A stretch of 64,000 nt of DNA from VFMC01 sp044238435 (GCA_044238435.1 JBIIDH010000005.1:3786-67785), one strand, 5' to 3'. Shown: positions 8,291-17,807, numbered from the stretch's first letter. Notes: generated by a model not told the origin, from the sequence alone. Numbers and translations: made by a program.

Positions 8291-8990
8291 GCCCGTCGAC
8301 CCCCAGGTCGAGCAGACGCTGCATCTCGCCGGGTTCGTCGATCGTCCACACGTGCACGTGGATGCCCAAGCGGTGGGCACGCTCGACGAACGCCTCGTCG
8401 ACCACGGTGAGCGGTCCCTGGCGGACGGGGACCTGCGCTGTCTGACCGGCCAGCGAGCGTGGCCGTCCGAACCGCAGGGCGACCACCCCGGCCGGGCCGA
8501 GGGCGCTGCACAGTCCGTCTCCCAGCAGGGCTCGCAGGCGGCGGATGCGGCGGTCGCTGAATGCGCCCACGCACACCCGGTCGAGTGCGGTGGTGCGCTG
8601 CAGGGTCGACACCAGCGCGGGCACGGCAGCGTCGCTCTTGCAGTCGATGTTCACACGCACCTCGGGCCAGGCGCCGAGCAGGTCCTCGAGCAGAGGAATC
8701 GGTGCCTTGCCGTCGACCAGAGCCGTGCGCACCTGGCTCCACGGCAGGTCGCTGATGCGGCCCGGACGGCCGCACGTGCGGCGCAGGTCGTTGTCGTGGA
8801 ACGCCACGAGCACACCGTCGGACGTGACCTGCACATCGGTCTCGATGTACCGGTAGCCGAGGTCGATGGCGTACTGGAACGCCGGCATCGTGTTCTCGGG
8901 TGCATCACTGGCTCCGCCGCGGTGGGCGAACGGCACCGGGCCGTGCCAGTCGAGATACGGGTGCGAGGCGGCGGGCATGGCCCTCATCAT
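8226..8990 (-). CDS. Glycerophosphodiester phosphodiesterase family protein
   Basis: This protein of about 254 residues has the GDPD TIM-barrel signatures: AHRGGASDAPENT (metal-binding His-Arg and Glu), YIETDVQVTSDGVLVAFHDNDLRRT (metal ligands Glu/Asp and catalytic His), and a C-terminal WTIDEPGEMQRLLDLGVDGLMTDRP. Such enzymes hydrolyse glycerophosphodiesters to glycerol-3-phosphate and an alcohol such as choline or ethanolamine. No signal peptide is seen. ATGs at 8990, 8987 and 8978 are all possible starts. A choline-releasing role would fit the choline-type genes further along, but the locus is distant. Confidence 0.88.
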   Translation of the reverse strand: MMRAMPAASHPYLDWHGPVPFAHRGGASDAPENTMPAFQYAIDLGYRYIETDVQVTSDGVLVAFHDNDLRRTCGRPGRISDLPWSQVRTALVDGKAPIPLLEDLLGAWPEVRVNIDCKSDAAVPALVSTLQRTTALDRVCVGAFSDRRIRRLRALLGDGLCSALGPAGVVALRFGRPRSLAGQTAQVPVRQGPLTVVDEAFVERAHRLGIHVHVWTIDEPGEMQRLLDLGVDGLMTDRPAVLRDVFETRGHWQP

Positions 8991-8999
8991 GGCGCGCAG

Positions 9000-9005
9000 T
9001 AGCGT
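9000..9005 (+). promoter_or_regulatory. Leaderless-type -10 for the aldehyde dehydrogenase gene
   Basis: TAGCGT followed by eight bases and the ATG at 9014. The same hexamer and spacing recur before the gene at 19403. Confidence 0.6.
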
Positions 9006-9013
9006 TGCGTCCC

Positions 9014-10411
9014 ATGTCGACCCCTGCCAATGCTGCCAGCATCGTCGTCCGTTCGCCCTACGACCAGTCGGTCATCGGCGAGATCCCGGCCCACACCGCT
9101 GCCGACGTCGACCGGGCTGTCGCCACGGCGAAGGCTGCGCTGCAACGTGGACCGCTGCCCCTGTGGAAGCGCGCCGAGATCCTCGACCGGGCTGCGCAGC
9201 ACTTGGCTGCCCGCCGAGACGAGTTCGCCGAGATCATCGCCCGCGAGGCGGCCAAGCCCATCAAGACGGCCCGGGTCGAGGCCGAGCGTGCGGTGGGCAC
9301 GCTGCAGTTCTCGGCCGCCGAAGCGCGCACCCTGGCCGGTGAGGTCATCCCGCTCGACGCCATTCCGGCCGGCGAGGGCAAGATCGGCTTCACCCTCCGC
9401 GTTCCCATCGGCGTGGTGGGTGCCATCGCACCCTTCAACTTCCCGCTCAACCTGGTGGCGCACAAGTTGGGGCCGGCCATCGCCGCCGGGTGCCCGGTGG
9501 TGCTGAAACCGGCCAGTCAGACGCCGTTCAGTTCGCTCGCCTTCGCACGCATGCTCGTCGACGACTGCGGTCTGCCGGCCGACTACCTGCAGGTGGTCAC
9601 CGGCGGCGGCTCCACGGTGGGCAATGCGCTGGTCGACCACCCCGACGTGGCGCTCATCACCTTCACCGGCTCGCCCGAGGTGGGCTGGGGCATCCGCGCC
9701 CGGGCACCGCGCAAGCGGGTGGGTCTCGAACTCGGCAACAACGCGCCGGTCATCATCGAGGCCGACGGCGACTGGACCACGGCCGCAGCCAAGATCAAGG
9801 TGGCCGGGTTCAGCCACGCCGGGCAGAGCTGCATCTCCACCCAGCGGGTGCTCGTTCACCGCAGCATCGCCGAGGCGTTCACCGATGCGCTGGTGGCGCA
9901 CGTCGAGACGCTGGTGGTGGGCGACCCGATGGACGAGGCCACCGACGTGTCGGCCCTCATCTCGCAGAGCGAGCGCGACCGGGTGCAGGCCTGGATCGAC
10001 GAAGCCGCGGCGGCCGGAGCACGCATCGTGGCCGGCGGCGAGCAGCAGGCCGACGGTGTGCTGCGGCCCACCGTCATCGCCGACGCCACGCCCGACATGA
10101 AGGTGTGTGCGAAGGAGGTGTTCGGCCCCGTGGTCACCATCACTGCGTACGACGATCTGTCGGCCGCCATCGACATGGCCAACGACACCGACTACGGCCT
10201 GCAGGCGGCCATCTTCACGAGCGACATCTCCAAGGCGCTCACGGCTGTGAGGTCGCTCGACTTCGGCGGTGTGCTGGTGAACGAGGTGCCCACGTGGCGG
10301 GCCGACCAGCAGCCCTACGGTGGTCTGCGCGACAGCGGCAACACCCGTGAGGGGCCGGCGTTCACCGTCAAGGAGATGACCGAGATCCGCATGGTGGTGA
10401 TCCATGGCTGA
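9014..10411 (+). CDS. NAD(P)-dependent aldehyde dehydrogenase
   Basis: This 465-residue cytosolic ALDH has PFNFP (Asn142), the FTGS cofactor motif (217-220), general base Glu239 in LELGNNAP (usually LELGGNAP) and nucleophile Cys273 in GQSCIS. The C-terminus has the usual PYGG…SGNTREG oligomerisation and substrate segments. It oxidises an aldehyde to an acid, forming NAD(P)H. The downstream Gfo/Idh/MocA gene overlaps by eight bases. The specific aldehyde is unknown. A betaine-aldehyde role would fit the choline island but this gene is more than 25 kb away and shows no diagnostic feature. Confidence 0.9.
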   Translation: MSTPANAASIVVRSPYDQSVIGEIPAHTAADVDRAVATAKAALQRGPLPLWKRAEILDRAAQHLAARRDEFAEIIAREAAKPIKTARVEAERAVGTLQFSAAEARTLAGEVIPLDAIPAGEGKIGFTLRVPIGVVGAIAPFNFPLNLVAHKLGPAIAAGCPVVLKPASQTPFSSLAFARMLVDDCGLPADYLQVVTGGGSTVGNALVDHPDVALITFTGSPEVGWGIRARAPRKRVGLELGNNAPVIIEADGDWTTAAAKIKVAGFSHAGQSCISTQRVLVHRSIAEAFTDALVAHVETLVVGDPMDEATDVSALISQSERDRVQAWIDEAAAAGARIVAGGEQQADGVLRPTVIADATPDMKVCAKEVFGPVVTITAYDDLSAAIDMANDTDYGLQAAIFTSDISKALTAVRSLDFGGVLVNEVPTWRADQQPYGGLRDSGNTREGPAFTVKEMTEIRMVVIHG

Positions 10412-11336
10412 GCCGCTGCGCTGGGGTGTCATCGGTGCGTCGTCGCGCATCTACCGCGGCAAGGTCCTGCCGCCGATCGAGGAACGCGCGGGTCATCAGG
10501 TGGTGGCCGAGGCCAGCCGCACTCCGGATGGTTCCGACGCGCCCTACGCCGAGCTGCTGCGCCGCGCCGATGTCGACGCCGTCTACATCCCGCTGCCCAA
10601 CGACGGCCATCGGCGCTGGATCCTCGCCGCGCTCGAAGCAGGTAAGCACGTGCTGTGCGAGAAGCCGCTCACGATGACCGTGGCCGACACCGACGAGGTG
10701 TTCGCCGCAGCCGAGTCGGCCGGCCGTGCCCTGGTCGAGGCGTACATGTGGCCGCACCACCCCCGCAACCAGTTGGTGCTCGAACTGGCGCGCACACGAC
10801 TGGGCTCGCTGCGGTTCTCGCACGCGGCGTTCTCGTTCGCGCTCGGTCGGCCCGCCGACCACCGGTTCGATGCGCGTGGCGGCGGCGCACTGTTCGACGT
10901 GGGCATCTACTGCCTGGGCCCTGCCCTGTTGCTGGCACCACGCCAACCGCAGGCGGTGGCGGCGTCGGCCGTTCGCAACGAGCACGGCGTCGATGTGTCG
11001 ATGACCGGCTGGCTCGACCTCGGCGACGGGTTGTGCGCCACCGCAGAGGTGTCGTTCGAGTCGGTGAACCGCCGATCGCTCGCCCTCACCGGTACCGAGG
11101 GTTCGATCGTGCTCGCCGACTACATGGCTCCCGGCCCCATCGAGCCGAGCACCGTGCAACTCGTCCTGCGCAACGACGAGGTGGAAGATCACGATGCTGC
11201 CGGAGCCGATGCGTACGGCGAGATGCTCGACCAGTTCGCCGCCGTGGTGAACGAGGGGGCCACGCCGCTGTGGGGCGCTGTCGAATCGCGTCTGCTGGCC
11301 CGCTGGATCGAGGCGCTGCACCGCTCAGCGGTGTGA
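10404..11336 (+). CDS. Gfo/Idh/MocA-family oxidoreductase
   Basis: This 310-residue NAD(P)-dependent dehydrogenase has an N-terminal Rossmann motif GVIGASSRI (8-16) and the family EKPLTMT motif carrying the catalytic Lys. A C-terminal alpha/beta domain includes GGGALFDVGIYCL. Members oxidise sugars, inositols or trans-dihydrodiols. The ATG overlaps the end of the aldehyde dehydrogenase gene by eight bases, which implies joint translation and possibly consecutive steps on one substrate. The substrate is not identifiable from sequence. Confidence 0.87.
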   Translation: MAEPLRWGVIGASSRIYRGKVLPPIEERAGHQVVAEASRTPDGSDAPYAELLRRADVDAVYIPLPNDGHRRWILAALEAGKHVLCEKPLTMTVADTDEVFAAAESAGRALVEAYMWPHHPRNQLVLELARTRLGSLRFSHAAFSFALGRPADHRFDARGGGALFDVGIYCLGPALLLAPRQPQAVAASAVRNEHGVDVSMTGWLDLGDGLCATAEVSFESVNRRSLALTGTEGSIVLADYMAPGPIEPSTVQLVLRNDEVEDHDAAGADAYGEMLDQFAAVVNEGATPLWGAVESRLLARWIEALHRSAV

Positions 11337-12509
11337 CGCGACGCCCACGGGTTCGTCGGTTCCTTCCGGACCGGCACGTTCCGGCCGCGACGTGTACACA
11401 CCGAGTGCTGCGAGCGCCGTGACGGCCAGTACTGCGTCGCGCAGGCCGATGGCGTCGGCCAGCACACCCAGCAGGAGCGGACCGCTGATGATGGCGACGC
11501 CCGATGCCAGGGCGGTGACCGCGCCGAGCGCTACCGAGTCGGCGTCGACTCGCGCGTAGAGCCGGTCGACCGCCAACGGGTACAGCGGTGAGCAGCCGAA
11601 TGCCACGATGACCAACCCGGCGATACGCACCGCGAGGCTGGGCCCGAGCCACATCACCACTGTGCCCAGCGTGACGGCCGCGAACCCGATCGACCGGGCC
11701 CAGGCGCCGGTGAGGGCGACATAGCGGGGCAGCAGCAGCCGAGCCACCATCAGGCACAGCCCCCACACCGCGCCCAGTGCAGCGGCGCCCCCGCTCGACG
11801 AACCCCCCACCTCCTTGAGGAAGGTGACCGACCACACGCCGAGCGGGAACTCGGCGAGCACTGCGTGCACGGCGTCGAGGAAAGGCCGTCGAGTCGCCGA
11901 GCGGCGCACGAGCGCCAGAGCCGAGACCGGTGACGGGGCGCTGGTGGGGATCGCCGCACGCACCCCGACGGCGGCGAGCACCCCGGCGATGAACAGCGTG
12001 AGGGCGAGGTATGGCCAGCGCCACGACAGTCCGGCACCCAGTGCGGCTCCGACGGCGAGCGAATACGACACGCCGGCCAGACCGGGCACCCCGTTGATGG
12101 CGGCGAACGCGCCCACCCGAGCCGGTCCGTGGTGGTCGGCGACGATGCCGGGCATGAGCAGGACGAGCATGGCGCAGGCCGTCCCGGCGATGGCAGTGCC
12201 ACCGAGGGTGACCGGCCACGAATGTCCGGCGCACAGCACGGCGACGCCCACGACGATCATCACGCAGGTGCCCCAGAACGCGGCCGGTCGCCCGACGCGA
12301 GCGACGAGACGGAGCCCGAACAGGCCCATCATCACCAGGCCGAGACCGAACGTCGAGCCGTGGGCAGCGGCCACCACTCCCGACAGGCCGAGTTCGTCGC
12401 GGAGTTCGCCCAGCACCACGCCCACGCTGAGGCCCGAGACCAGCAGGCAGAACGACAACGCACAGGTGACCGTGAGACGGTCCCAGCGGAACGAGGTCGG
12501 TTCGGGCAC
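11325..12509 (-). CDS. MFS transporter
   Basis: This is a hydrophobic protein of 394 residues with about 12 membrane helices in two halves and the loop pattern of the major facilitator superfamily (for example GLRLVARVGRPAAFWGT after helix 2). No substrate-specific motif is recognised. The longer reading from a GTG at 12530 is possible, but the GTG at 12509 has TAGCGT eight bases upstream, the same leaderless arrangement seen before other genes here. The 3' end overlaps the convergent Gfo/Idh/MocA gene by 12 bp. Confidence 0.8.
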   Translation of the reverse strand: MPEPTSFRWDRLTVTCALSFCLLVSGLSVGVVLGELRDELGLSGVVAAAHGSTFGLGLVMMGLFGLRLVARVGRPAAFWGTCVMIVVGVAVLCAGHSWPVTLGGTAIAGTACAMLVLLMPGIVADHHGPARVGAFAAINGVPGLAGVSYSLAVGAALGAGLSWRWPYLALTLFIAGVLAAVGVRAAIPTSAPSPVSALALVRRSATRRPFLDAVHAVLAEFPLGVWSVTFLKEVGGSSSGGAAALGAVWGLCLMVARLLLPRYVALTGAWARSIGFAAVTLGTVVMWLGPSLAVRIAGLVIVAFGCSPLYPLAVDRLYARVDADSVALGAVTALASGVAIISGPLLLGVLADAIGLRDAVLAVTALAALGVYTSRPERAGPEGTDEPVGVASHR

Positions 12510-12517
12510 GGGTGCCG

Positions 12518-12523
12518 ACGCTA
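12518..12523 (-). promoter_or_regulatory. Leaderless-type -10 for the MFS gene
   Basis: TAGCGT on the minus strand, eight bases before the GTG at 12509. It lies inside the longer alternative reading frame, which is why the shorter start was preferred. Confidence 0.5.
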
Positions 12524-12563
12524 CCGCCACCTCCTCGCCACCGCAGGGATGGCGAAGCGGCGA

Positions 12564-14117
12564 TCAGATGCTGCGGCCGGCGTCCTTCCAGTACTCGTCC
12601 TTGAGCAGACGCTTGTAGAGCTTGCCGGTCGGGTGGCGGGGCAGTTCCTCGCGGAAGTCGATGCTGCGCGGGCACTTCACGTCGGCCAGTTCGCTGCGGC
12701 AGAAGGCGATGAGTTCCTTCTCGAGTGCCTTCGCGGCGTCGGCGTCGGCCGGCATGGTGACCGGCTGCACGACCGCCTTCACCTCTTCGCCGAAGTCGTC
12801 GTTGGGTACACCGAACACGGCGACGTCGACCACCTTGGGGTGGGTGACCAGCAGGTTCTCGGACTCCTGTGGGTAGATGTTCACCCCGCCGGAGATGATC
12901 ATGTAGGCCTTGCGGTCGGTGAGGTAGAGGAAGTTGTCGTCGTCGAGATAGCCGACATCTCCCAGGGTCGACCAGCCCTTCGGGTGTCGCGACGACGCCG
13001 TCTTGTCGGGGTCGTTGTGGTACTCGAAGCTGGCACCGCCCTCGAAGAACACCGTGCCGCTCTCGTAGTGCGGCACCTCCTCGCCGTCGTCGCCGCAGAT
13101 GTGGACCGTGCAGTTGATGGGTGTGCCCACGGTGCCGGGGTGGCCCAGCCACATATCGCTGTTGCAGTAGACGAAGCCGTTGCCCTCGGTGCCGGCGTAG
13201 TACTCGTGGATGATCGGGCCGAACCAGTCGATCATCCCCTTCTTCACCGGAATGGGGCAGGGGGCGGCGGCGTGGATGACGCACTGCATCGACGACACGT
13301 CGTACTTCGCCCGCACGTCGTCGGGCAGCTTCAGCATGCGCACGAACATGGTGGGCACCACCTGGCTGGTGGTGGCACGGTGGCGCTGGACCAGTTCGAG
13401 GTACTGCTCGGGGTCGAAGTGCTCCATGGCCACCACCGTGGCGCCGAGGGCCTGGGCCGACATGCAGAAGCGCAGCGGGGCAGCGTGGTAGAAGGGCGCC
13501 GGCGACAGGTACACCGAGTCGGCCGTCACTCCGAACAGCATCGTGAGCAGCGGGGTGACGCTGCCCGACGAACCCTCGAGGGGCACATGGGTGAACTCGC
13601 GGGCCACGCCCTTGGGGCGGCCGGTGGTGCCCGACGAGTAGAGCATGTCGGTACCGGCCACTCGCTCTTCGTCGAGCGGGGTGCCGGGGTGGGCCGCGAC
13701 GGCTGCCTCGTAGCTCTCGTAGCCGGGGATGGTGCCGTCGAGCATGAGACGCAACTGGACGTCGGGCGAATCGGCCACGATCTCGGCGGCCTGGTCGGCT
13801 TTGTAGGTGGAGGTGATGAATACCTTCGCGGTGCAGTCGTTCAGGATGTAGGCCAGTTCGCTACTGGTGAGCCGGCTCGAGCACGCCGTGTACACCGCAC
13901 CGGCGTAGTGGCAGCCCCACACGACCTCGAGGTAGCGGTCGTGGTTCTCCATGCAGATGGCCACGTGGTCGCCGGGGTTCACTCCTGCTGCCCGCAGCAG
14001 GCGGCTCAGCCGGTTGGCGGCGGCGTCGAGTTCGGCGAACGTTTGGGTGAAGCCCGAACCACCCATGATGACGGCGGGCTTGTCGGGCGTGGAGGAGACG
14101 AAGGCACCGGGGTACAT
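12564..14117 (-). CDS. Acyl-CoA ligase (AMP-forming), FadD-like
   Basis: This 517-residue ANL-superfamily enzyme activates a carboxylic acid to acyl-AMP and then acyl-CoA. It has P-loop SSGTTGRPKG (161-170), YAGTEGNG (A5), GDVGYLDDDNFLYLTDRKAYMIISGG (A7-A8 hinge) and a C-terminal PTGKLYKR with the catalytic Lys. The start MYPG is preferred over ATGs at 14150/14153: it matches the usual family N-terminus and has a leaderless -10 (TACCTT, 14126-14131) eight bases upstream. The acid substrate is unknown, probably a medium- or long-chain or aromatic acid. Confidence 0.88.
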   Translation of the reverse strand: MYPGAFVSSTPDKPAVIMGGSGFTQTFAELDAAANRLSRLLRAAGVNPGDHVAICMENHDRYLEVVWGCHYAGAVYTACSSRLTSSELAYILNDCTAKVFITSTYKADQAAEIVADSPDVQLRLMLDGTIPGYESYEAAVAAHPGTPLDEERVAGTDMLYSSGTTGRPKGVAREFTHVPLEGSSGSVTPLLTMLFGVTADSVYLSPAPFYHAAPLRFCMSAQALGATVVAMEHFDPEQYLELVQRHRATTSQVVPTMFVRMLKLPDDVRAKYDVSSMQCVIHAAAPCPIPVKKGMIDWFGPIIHEYYAGTEGNGFVYCNSDMWLGHPGTVGTPINCTVHICGDDGEEVPHYESGTVFFEGGASFEYHNDPDKTASSRHPKGWSTLGDVGYLDDDNFLYLTDRKAYMIISGGVNIYPQESENLLVTHPKVVDVAVFGVPNDDFGEEVKAVVQPVTMPADADAAKALEKELIAFCRSELADVKCPRSIDFREELPRHPTGKLYKRLLKDEYWKDAGRSI

Positions 14118-14125
14118 GTCGAAGC

Positions 14126-14145
14126 AAGGTAGCCGACGGTACGGT
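14126..14145. promoter_or_regulatory. Divergent pair of leaderless-type -10 elements
   Basis: TACCTT (14126-14131, minus) precedes the acyl-CoA ligase ATG at 14117 by eight bases. TACGGT (14140-14145, plus) precedes the ATG at 14152 by six bases. The two genes have only 34 bp between their start codons. Confidence 0.55.
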
Positions 14146-14151
14146 GCCATC

Positions 14152-14817
14152 ATGGACCCGGCCCGTCGATTCGCAGCCATGGTGTCGGGGCCGCCCACCG
14201 GGCTGGCACTCGACCAGGCGTGCGCGCTGATGTCGGCCGCCTTCACCGGGGTGAACCGGTACGACGAAGTTTTGCGCGGGCTCGACGATCTGGCGCTACG
14301 GACGGCGGAGCCGTCGCTGCGGGGCGTGCTGGGTGTGATGCGTGGTCGGCTCACCGGGAATGTGGCCGACTACTACGACCCGCGGAACTCGTACCTCGAC
14401 GAGGTGCTCGCCCGAGGCCTGGGTCTGCCGATCTCGCTGTCGGTGGTGGCGATCGAGATCGGTCGACGGGTAGGGGCGCCGATCGTCGGCGTGGGGCTGC
14501 CCGGCCACTTCATGGTGCGCGGCGAGGGAACCGACGAGTTCGGCGACCCCTTCCACAACGGTGCCGTGTTCGATCGTTCGGGTCTCGTCGAGCGGTGGGA
14601 CCAACTCGTCGGTACCGGGCACCGCTTCGACGACCTCCATCTGCTGCCGGTGTCGGAACGGGCCGTCCTCATCCGGATGCTGAACAACCTACGCGCCATC
14701 TTCGTGCAGCGCGGCGAGCCGCGCTCGCTGTACGCCCTGGCGGTCATGCGTGGCGCGTTCGCCGAACTGGCCGACGAGGCGCCACAACACGCACGCTGGA
14801 TGCGCGCCTTCAACTGA
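14152..14817 (+). CDS. SirB1/transglutaminase-like protein
   Basis: This 221-residue protein matches the SirB1-type transglutaminase-like fold. The hallmark is the segment DYYDPRNSYLDEVL followed by LGLPISLSVVAIEIGRRVG and VGLPGHFMVR, where the usual catalytic Cys is Ser and the His is kept. The C-terminal helical part (LLPVSERAVLIRMLNNLRAIF) is also conserved in the family. The biochemical role of this group is not established. It is transcribed divergently from the acyl-CoA ligase gene. Confidence 0.82.
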   Translation: MDPARRFAAMVSGPPTGLALDQACALMSAAFTGVNRYDEVLRGLDDLALRTAEPSLRGVLGVMRGRLTGNVADYYDPRNSYLDEVLARGLGLPISLSVVAIEIGRRVGAPIVGVGLPGHFMVRGEGTDEFGDPFHNGAVFDRSGLVERWDQLVGTGHRFDDLHLLPVSERAVLIRMLNNLRAIFVQRGEPRSLYALAVMRGAFAELADEAPQHARWMRAFN

Positions 14818-14858
14818 CCGGCAGCCAACTGAGGCCCGCACCCGCCATACTCCTCGAC

Positions 14859-15440
14859 ATGATCGATCCCGTCCTGAAGCGCAGCCTCGGCCAGATGATG
14901 AAGGGGGTCGAGGTGGTGGGTGCCCACCACGACGGCGTCACCCGCGCCTACTGCAGCCACTGGGTGTCGCAGGTGAGCTTCGAGGAGCCGATCGTGATGG
15001 CCAGCGTGTCGCCCAAGCACGACACGTATCCGCTGATGGTGTCGAGCGGGCAGTTCTCGGTGTCGATCCTGGCCGGCGACCAGGTCGATGTCGGGCAGTA
15101 CTTCTCGTACCCCGGGCGCAAGTTCCGCTACATCGCCGACGAGTACCTCGACGAGCTGCCCGGTACGCGGTTGCCGGTGGTGCGCAACTGCATCGCCTGG
15201 TTGCGCTGCGAGATCTTCCAGCAGCAGACGATGGTCGATCACGAGCTGCTGTTCGCACGGGTGGTCGAGGTGGGCGCGGGACGACTGAAGGAGCCGCCGT
15301 TGCTCTACTCGAGCCGCCTCGGCTGGCGCGTGGCGGGCGACCGTGCACGCGAGCCGGGCATGAGCGTGCGCGACGCCCTGCTCGAACGCCTCGCGGCGGC
15401 CGGCTTCGATGCAGCGGGCGACGACGAGGTCGACGAATGA
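14859..15440 (+). CDS. Flavin reductase-like domain protein
   Basis: This 193-residue protein has the split-barrel FMN-binding fold of flavin reductase-like proteins: an N-terminal KGVEVVGAHHDGVTRAYCSHWVSQVSFEEP block, then VMASVSPKHDTYPLMVSSGQFSVSILAGDQ. Family members reduce FMN with NAD(P)H or serve as diflavin partners. The putative leaderless -10 is CATACT at 14846-14851, seven bases before the ATG. The stop overlaps the start of the next gene (ATGA). Confidence 0.82.
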   Translation: MIDPVLKRSLGQMMKGVEVVGAHHDGVTRAYCSHWVSQVSFEEPIVMASVSPKHDTYPLMVSSGQFSVSILAGDQVDVGQYFSYPGRKFRYIADEYLDELPGTRLPVVRNCIAWLRCEIFQQQTMVDHELLFARVVEVGAGRLKEPPLLYSSRLGWRVAGDRAREPGMSVRDALLERLAAAGFDAAGDDEVDE

Positions 15441-16462
15441 GCCCGCACAGCGCCGGCGACCCGATCGAGCCCCAACGCCAGGCGGTGGGCCGTCGGGTCG
15501 CGTTGCTCGCCGACCCCGCACGCGACGCGAAACTGCTCGGCGTCGACATCTGGTACCCGGCCGCTGCCGAGACCGGCGAGCGGTCGGAGTACGAGCTGCT
15601 GCCCGGTGTCACGTTCCACGCCGCAGCCGCCCAGCCCGACGTGGCACCCGCCTCGGGCCGGTTCCCGCTGGTGGTGTTCTCGCACGGCCGCACGGGTATG
15701 CGCTTCGCCTACTCGTTGCTGTGTGAGGCGCTGGCGGCGCGCGGTGCCGTCGTGGTGGCGGCCGATCACAGCGGCGACACGCTGGCCGACTTCCTGTTCG
15801 GCACCTTCGTCGACGACCGCACCAACGAGGTGGGTCGAGTGGCCGACGCGCACGCACTCATCGCTGCCGCCACCGGCGCAGCGCCGGGGCTGCCCGACGA
15901 TCTGGTGGCCGCCGTCGACCCCGACCGCATCGCGATCGTCGGTCACTCGTACGGCACCTACACGGGCCTCGCCACCGCGGCCGGGGCACGCGGTGTCGAT
16001 CCGCACCCGCTGGTGCGCGCAGTCGTGGGTCTGCAGCCCTATACCCGGGTGCTCAGCGACCGGGCGCTCGCCCGGGTGCGGGTGCCCACGATGCTGGTCG
16101 TGTCGATGGACGACCGCACCACCCCGCCCGACACCGACGCCGACCGACCCTGGGCGCTCGTCCCGGCCAGCCCGGCGTGGCGCCTCGACCTACCGGGCGC
16201 CGGGCACCAGGCGTCGAGCGACATCGGGCTGTACAGCGAACTGGTCGACCGGGTGCCCGATGTGCCCGACGTGGTTCGCATGTACCTGGCCGCCACCGCC
16301 GCCGACGCGGTGGGAGGCGACCTGCGCCCATGGCGCACGGTGCTACGCGAGCAGGTGGTGGGGGTGTGGGCGTTCCTCACCGAGGTGCTCGACCTGCAGC
16401 ACCCGAGTTCGGTCCACGACGGCCCCGGGGCACTGGGCGAGGCGATCCTGCACCGTCGCTGA
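15437..16462 (+). CDS. Alpha/beta hydrolase, PAF-acetylhydrolase/dienelactone-hydrolase-like
   Basis: This is a 341-residue serine hydrolase. The nucleophile elbow is GHSYG (around residue 167), with an acid in MLVVSMDDRTTPP and a His in GAGHQASSD. An oxyanion region VVFSHGRTGMRFAYS lies near residue 85. No signal peptide is seen. It is translationally coupled to the flavin reductase-like gene (ATGA overlap). The substrate is unknown; relatives cleave short esters or lactones. Confidence 0.82.
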   Translation: MSPHSAGDPIEPQRQAVGRRVALLADPARDAKLLGVDIWYPAAAETGERSEYELLPGVTFHAAAAQPDVAPASGRFPLVVFSHGRTGMRFAYSLLCEALAARGAVVVAADHSGDTLADFLFGTFVDDRTNEVGRVADAHALIAAATGAAPGLPDDLVAAVDPDRIAIVGHSYGTYTGLATAAGARGVDPHPLVRAVVGLQPYTRVLSDRALARVRVPTMLVVSMDDRTTPPDTDADRPWALVPASPAWRLDLPGAGHQASSDIGLYSELVDRVPDVPDVVRMYLAATAADAVGGDLRPWRTVLREQVVGVWAFLTEVLDLQHPSSVHDGPGALGEAILHRR

Positions 16463-16601
16463 CGAGGTGCTGGGCGATGTGACACAGATCATCCGGCACT
16501 GGCGGCGGCACGGTTGGGGCGCCGACCCGGTGCGCCACTAACTTCCTCGACAGCAGTGGCCGGCATCGGGGTCGGTCACAGGCCTCACAGGGGAGACCGC
16601 C

Positions 16602-17807
16602 ATGACCGTCACCGAAGCCGCCCTCACCGCCGACGAACAGCGGGTCAGCGATCTCGTCGACCAGTTGTTGGCCGAGTTCCCGCCCAAGAGCGTCAGCCCG
16701 GTCGAGTTCCTCGGCGCACAGTTCGACAAGGGCCTCGCCTGGGTGCACTTTCCCGAGGGCCATGGTGGCCTCGGTCTGAACCCCAAGCTGCAGAAGCTCG
16801 TCAACGAGCGCATCTACGCCGAGGGTGCGCCGAACCCGATGTACCGCAACCCGATCGGTCACGGCATGTGCGGCCCCACCGTGGTGGTGTGGGGCAGCGA
16901 GGAGCAGAAGCAGCGCTACCTCCGCCCGCTGTTCACCGGTGAAGAGGTGTGGTGCCAGTTGTTCAGCGAGCCCGGTTCGGGCAGCGACTTCGCCGGCCTG
17001 TCGTCGAAGGGCGTGCGCGACGGCGACGAGTGGATCGTCAACGGCCAGAAGGTGTGGACCACGCTGGCCCACCTGTCGCGCTGGGGTCTGCTCGTGGTGC
17101 GAACCGACGCCGAGGCCGTGAAGCACGCCGGTCTCACCGCCTTCGTTGTCGACATGCAGGCACCGGGCGTGGAGGTGCGTCCGCTGCGTCAGATGACCGG
17201 CGAGGCCGAGTTCAACGAGGTGTACTTCACCGACGTGCGCATCCCGAACGCCGAGATGCTCGGCAACCCCGGCGACGGCTGGCGCGTGTCGCTCACCACG
17301 CTGATGAACGAGCGTGTGTCCATCGGCGGCACCATCCCGCAGAAGGGTTCGGGCACCATCCAGGCGCTCACCAGCACCTGGGCCAAGCTGCCCGCCGAGC
17401 GCCAGGACGCTGCTACCCGCGACGATGTGATGAAGCTGTGGAGCCGCGCCGAGGTGCTGCGTCTCACCAACATCCGCGCCAACCAGATGCGCAAGATGGG
17501 CGACCCGGGCCCCGAGGGCAGCATCGGCAAGATGGCCAGCGCCAACCTCAACAAGGACATCTACGCGAAGGTGATGGACCTCCTCGGTGCCGACGGCATG
17601 TTGTACGGCAGCTACGAGATGGTGCGTCCCGAGACGGCCATGGGTTTCGACACGATGCAGAAGGCGTTCCTGCGCAGCCGGGCCAACTCCATCGAGGGCG
17701 GCACCACCGAGGTGATGCTGAACATCCTCGGCGAGCGCGTGCTCGGCCTGCCCGGCGACGTGCGCGTCGACCGCGACGTGCCGTGGAGCAAGGTTCCCCG
17801 CAACTGA
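16602..17807 (+). CDS. Acyl-CoA dehydrogenase family protein
   Basis: This 401-residue FAD flavoprotein has the three ACAD domains. The N-terminal helices are followed by CQLFSEPGSGSDFAGL (FAD/substrate loop), GQKVWTTLAH, an ITRLRQMTGEAEFNEVYFTDVRIP-type middle beta domain, and a C-terminal helical domain ending in NSIEGGTTEVMLNILGERVLGLP. It dehydrogenates an acyl-CoA and passes electrons to ETF. A Shine-Dalgarno AGGGGAG (about 16588) supports the ATG, and a weak promoter with -10 TAACTT (16539-16544) lies about 50 bp upstream. Chain-length specificity is not assignable. Confidence 0.9.
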   Translation: MTVTEAALTADEQRVSDLVDQLLAEFPPKSVSPVEFLGAQFDKGLAWVHFPEGHGGLGLNPKLQKLVNERIYAEGAPNPMYRNPIGHGMCGPTVVVWGSEEQKQRYLRPLFTGEEVWCQLFSEPGSGSDFAGLSSKGVRDGDEWIVNGQKVWTTLAHLSRWGLLVVRTDAEAVKHAGLTAFVVDMQAPGVEVRPLRQMTGEAEFNEVYFTDVRIPNAEMLGNPGDGWRVSLTTLMNERVSIGGTIPQKGSGTIQALTSTWAKLPAERQDAATRDDVMKLWSRAEVLRLTNIRANQMRKMGDPGPEGSIGKMASANLNKDIYAKVMDLLGADGMLYGSYEMVRPETAMGFDTMQKAFLRSRANSIEGGTTEVMLNILGERVLGLPGDVRVDRDVPWSKVPRN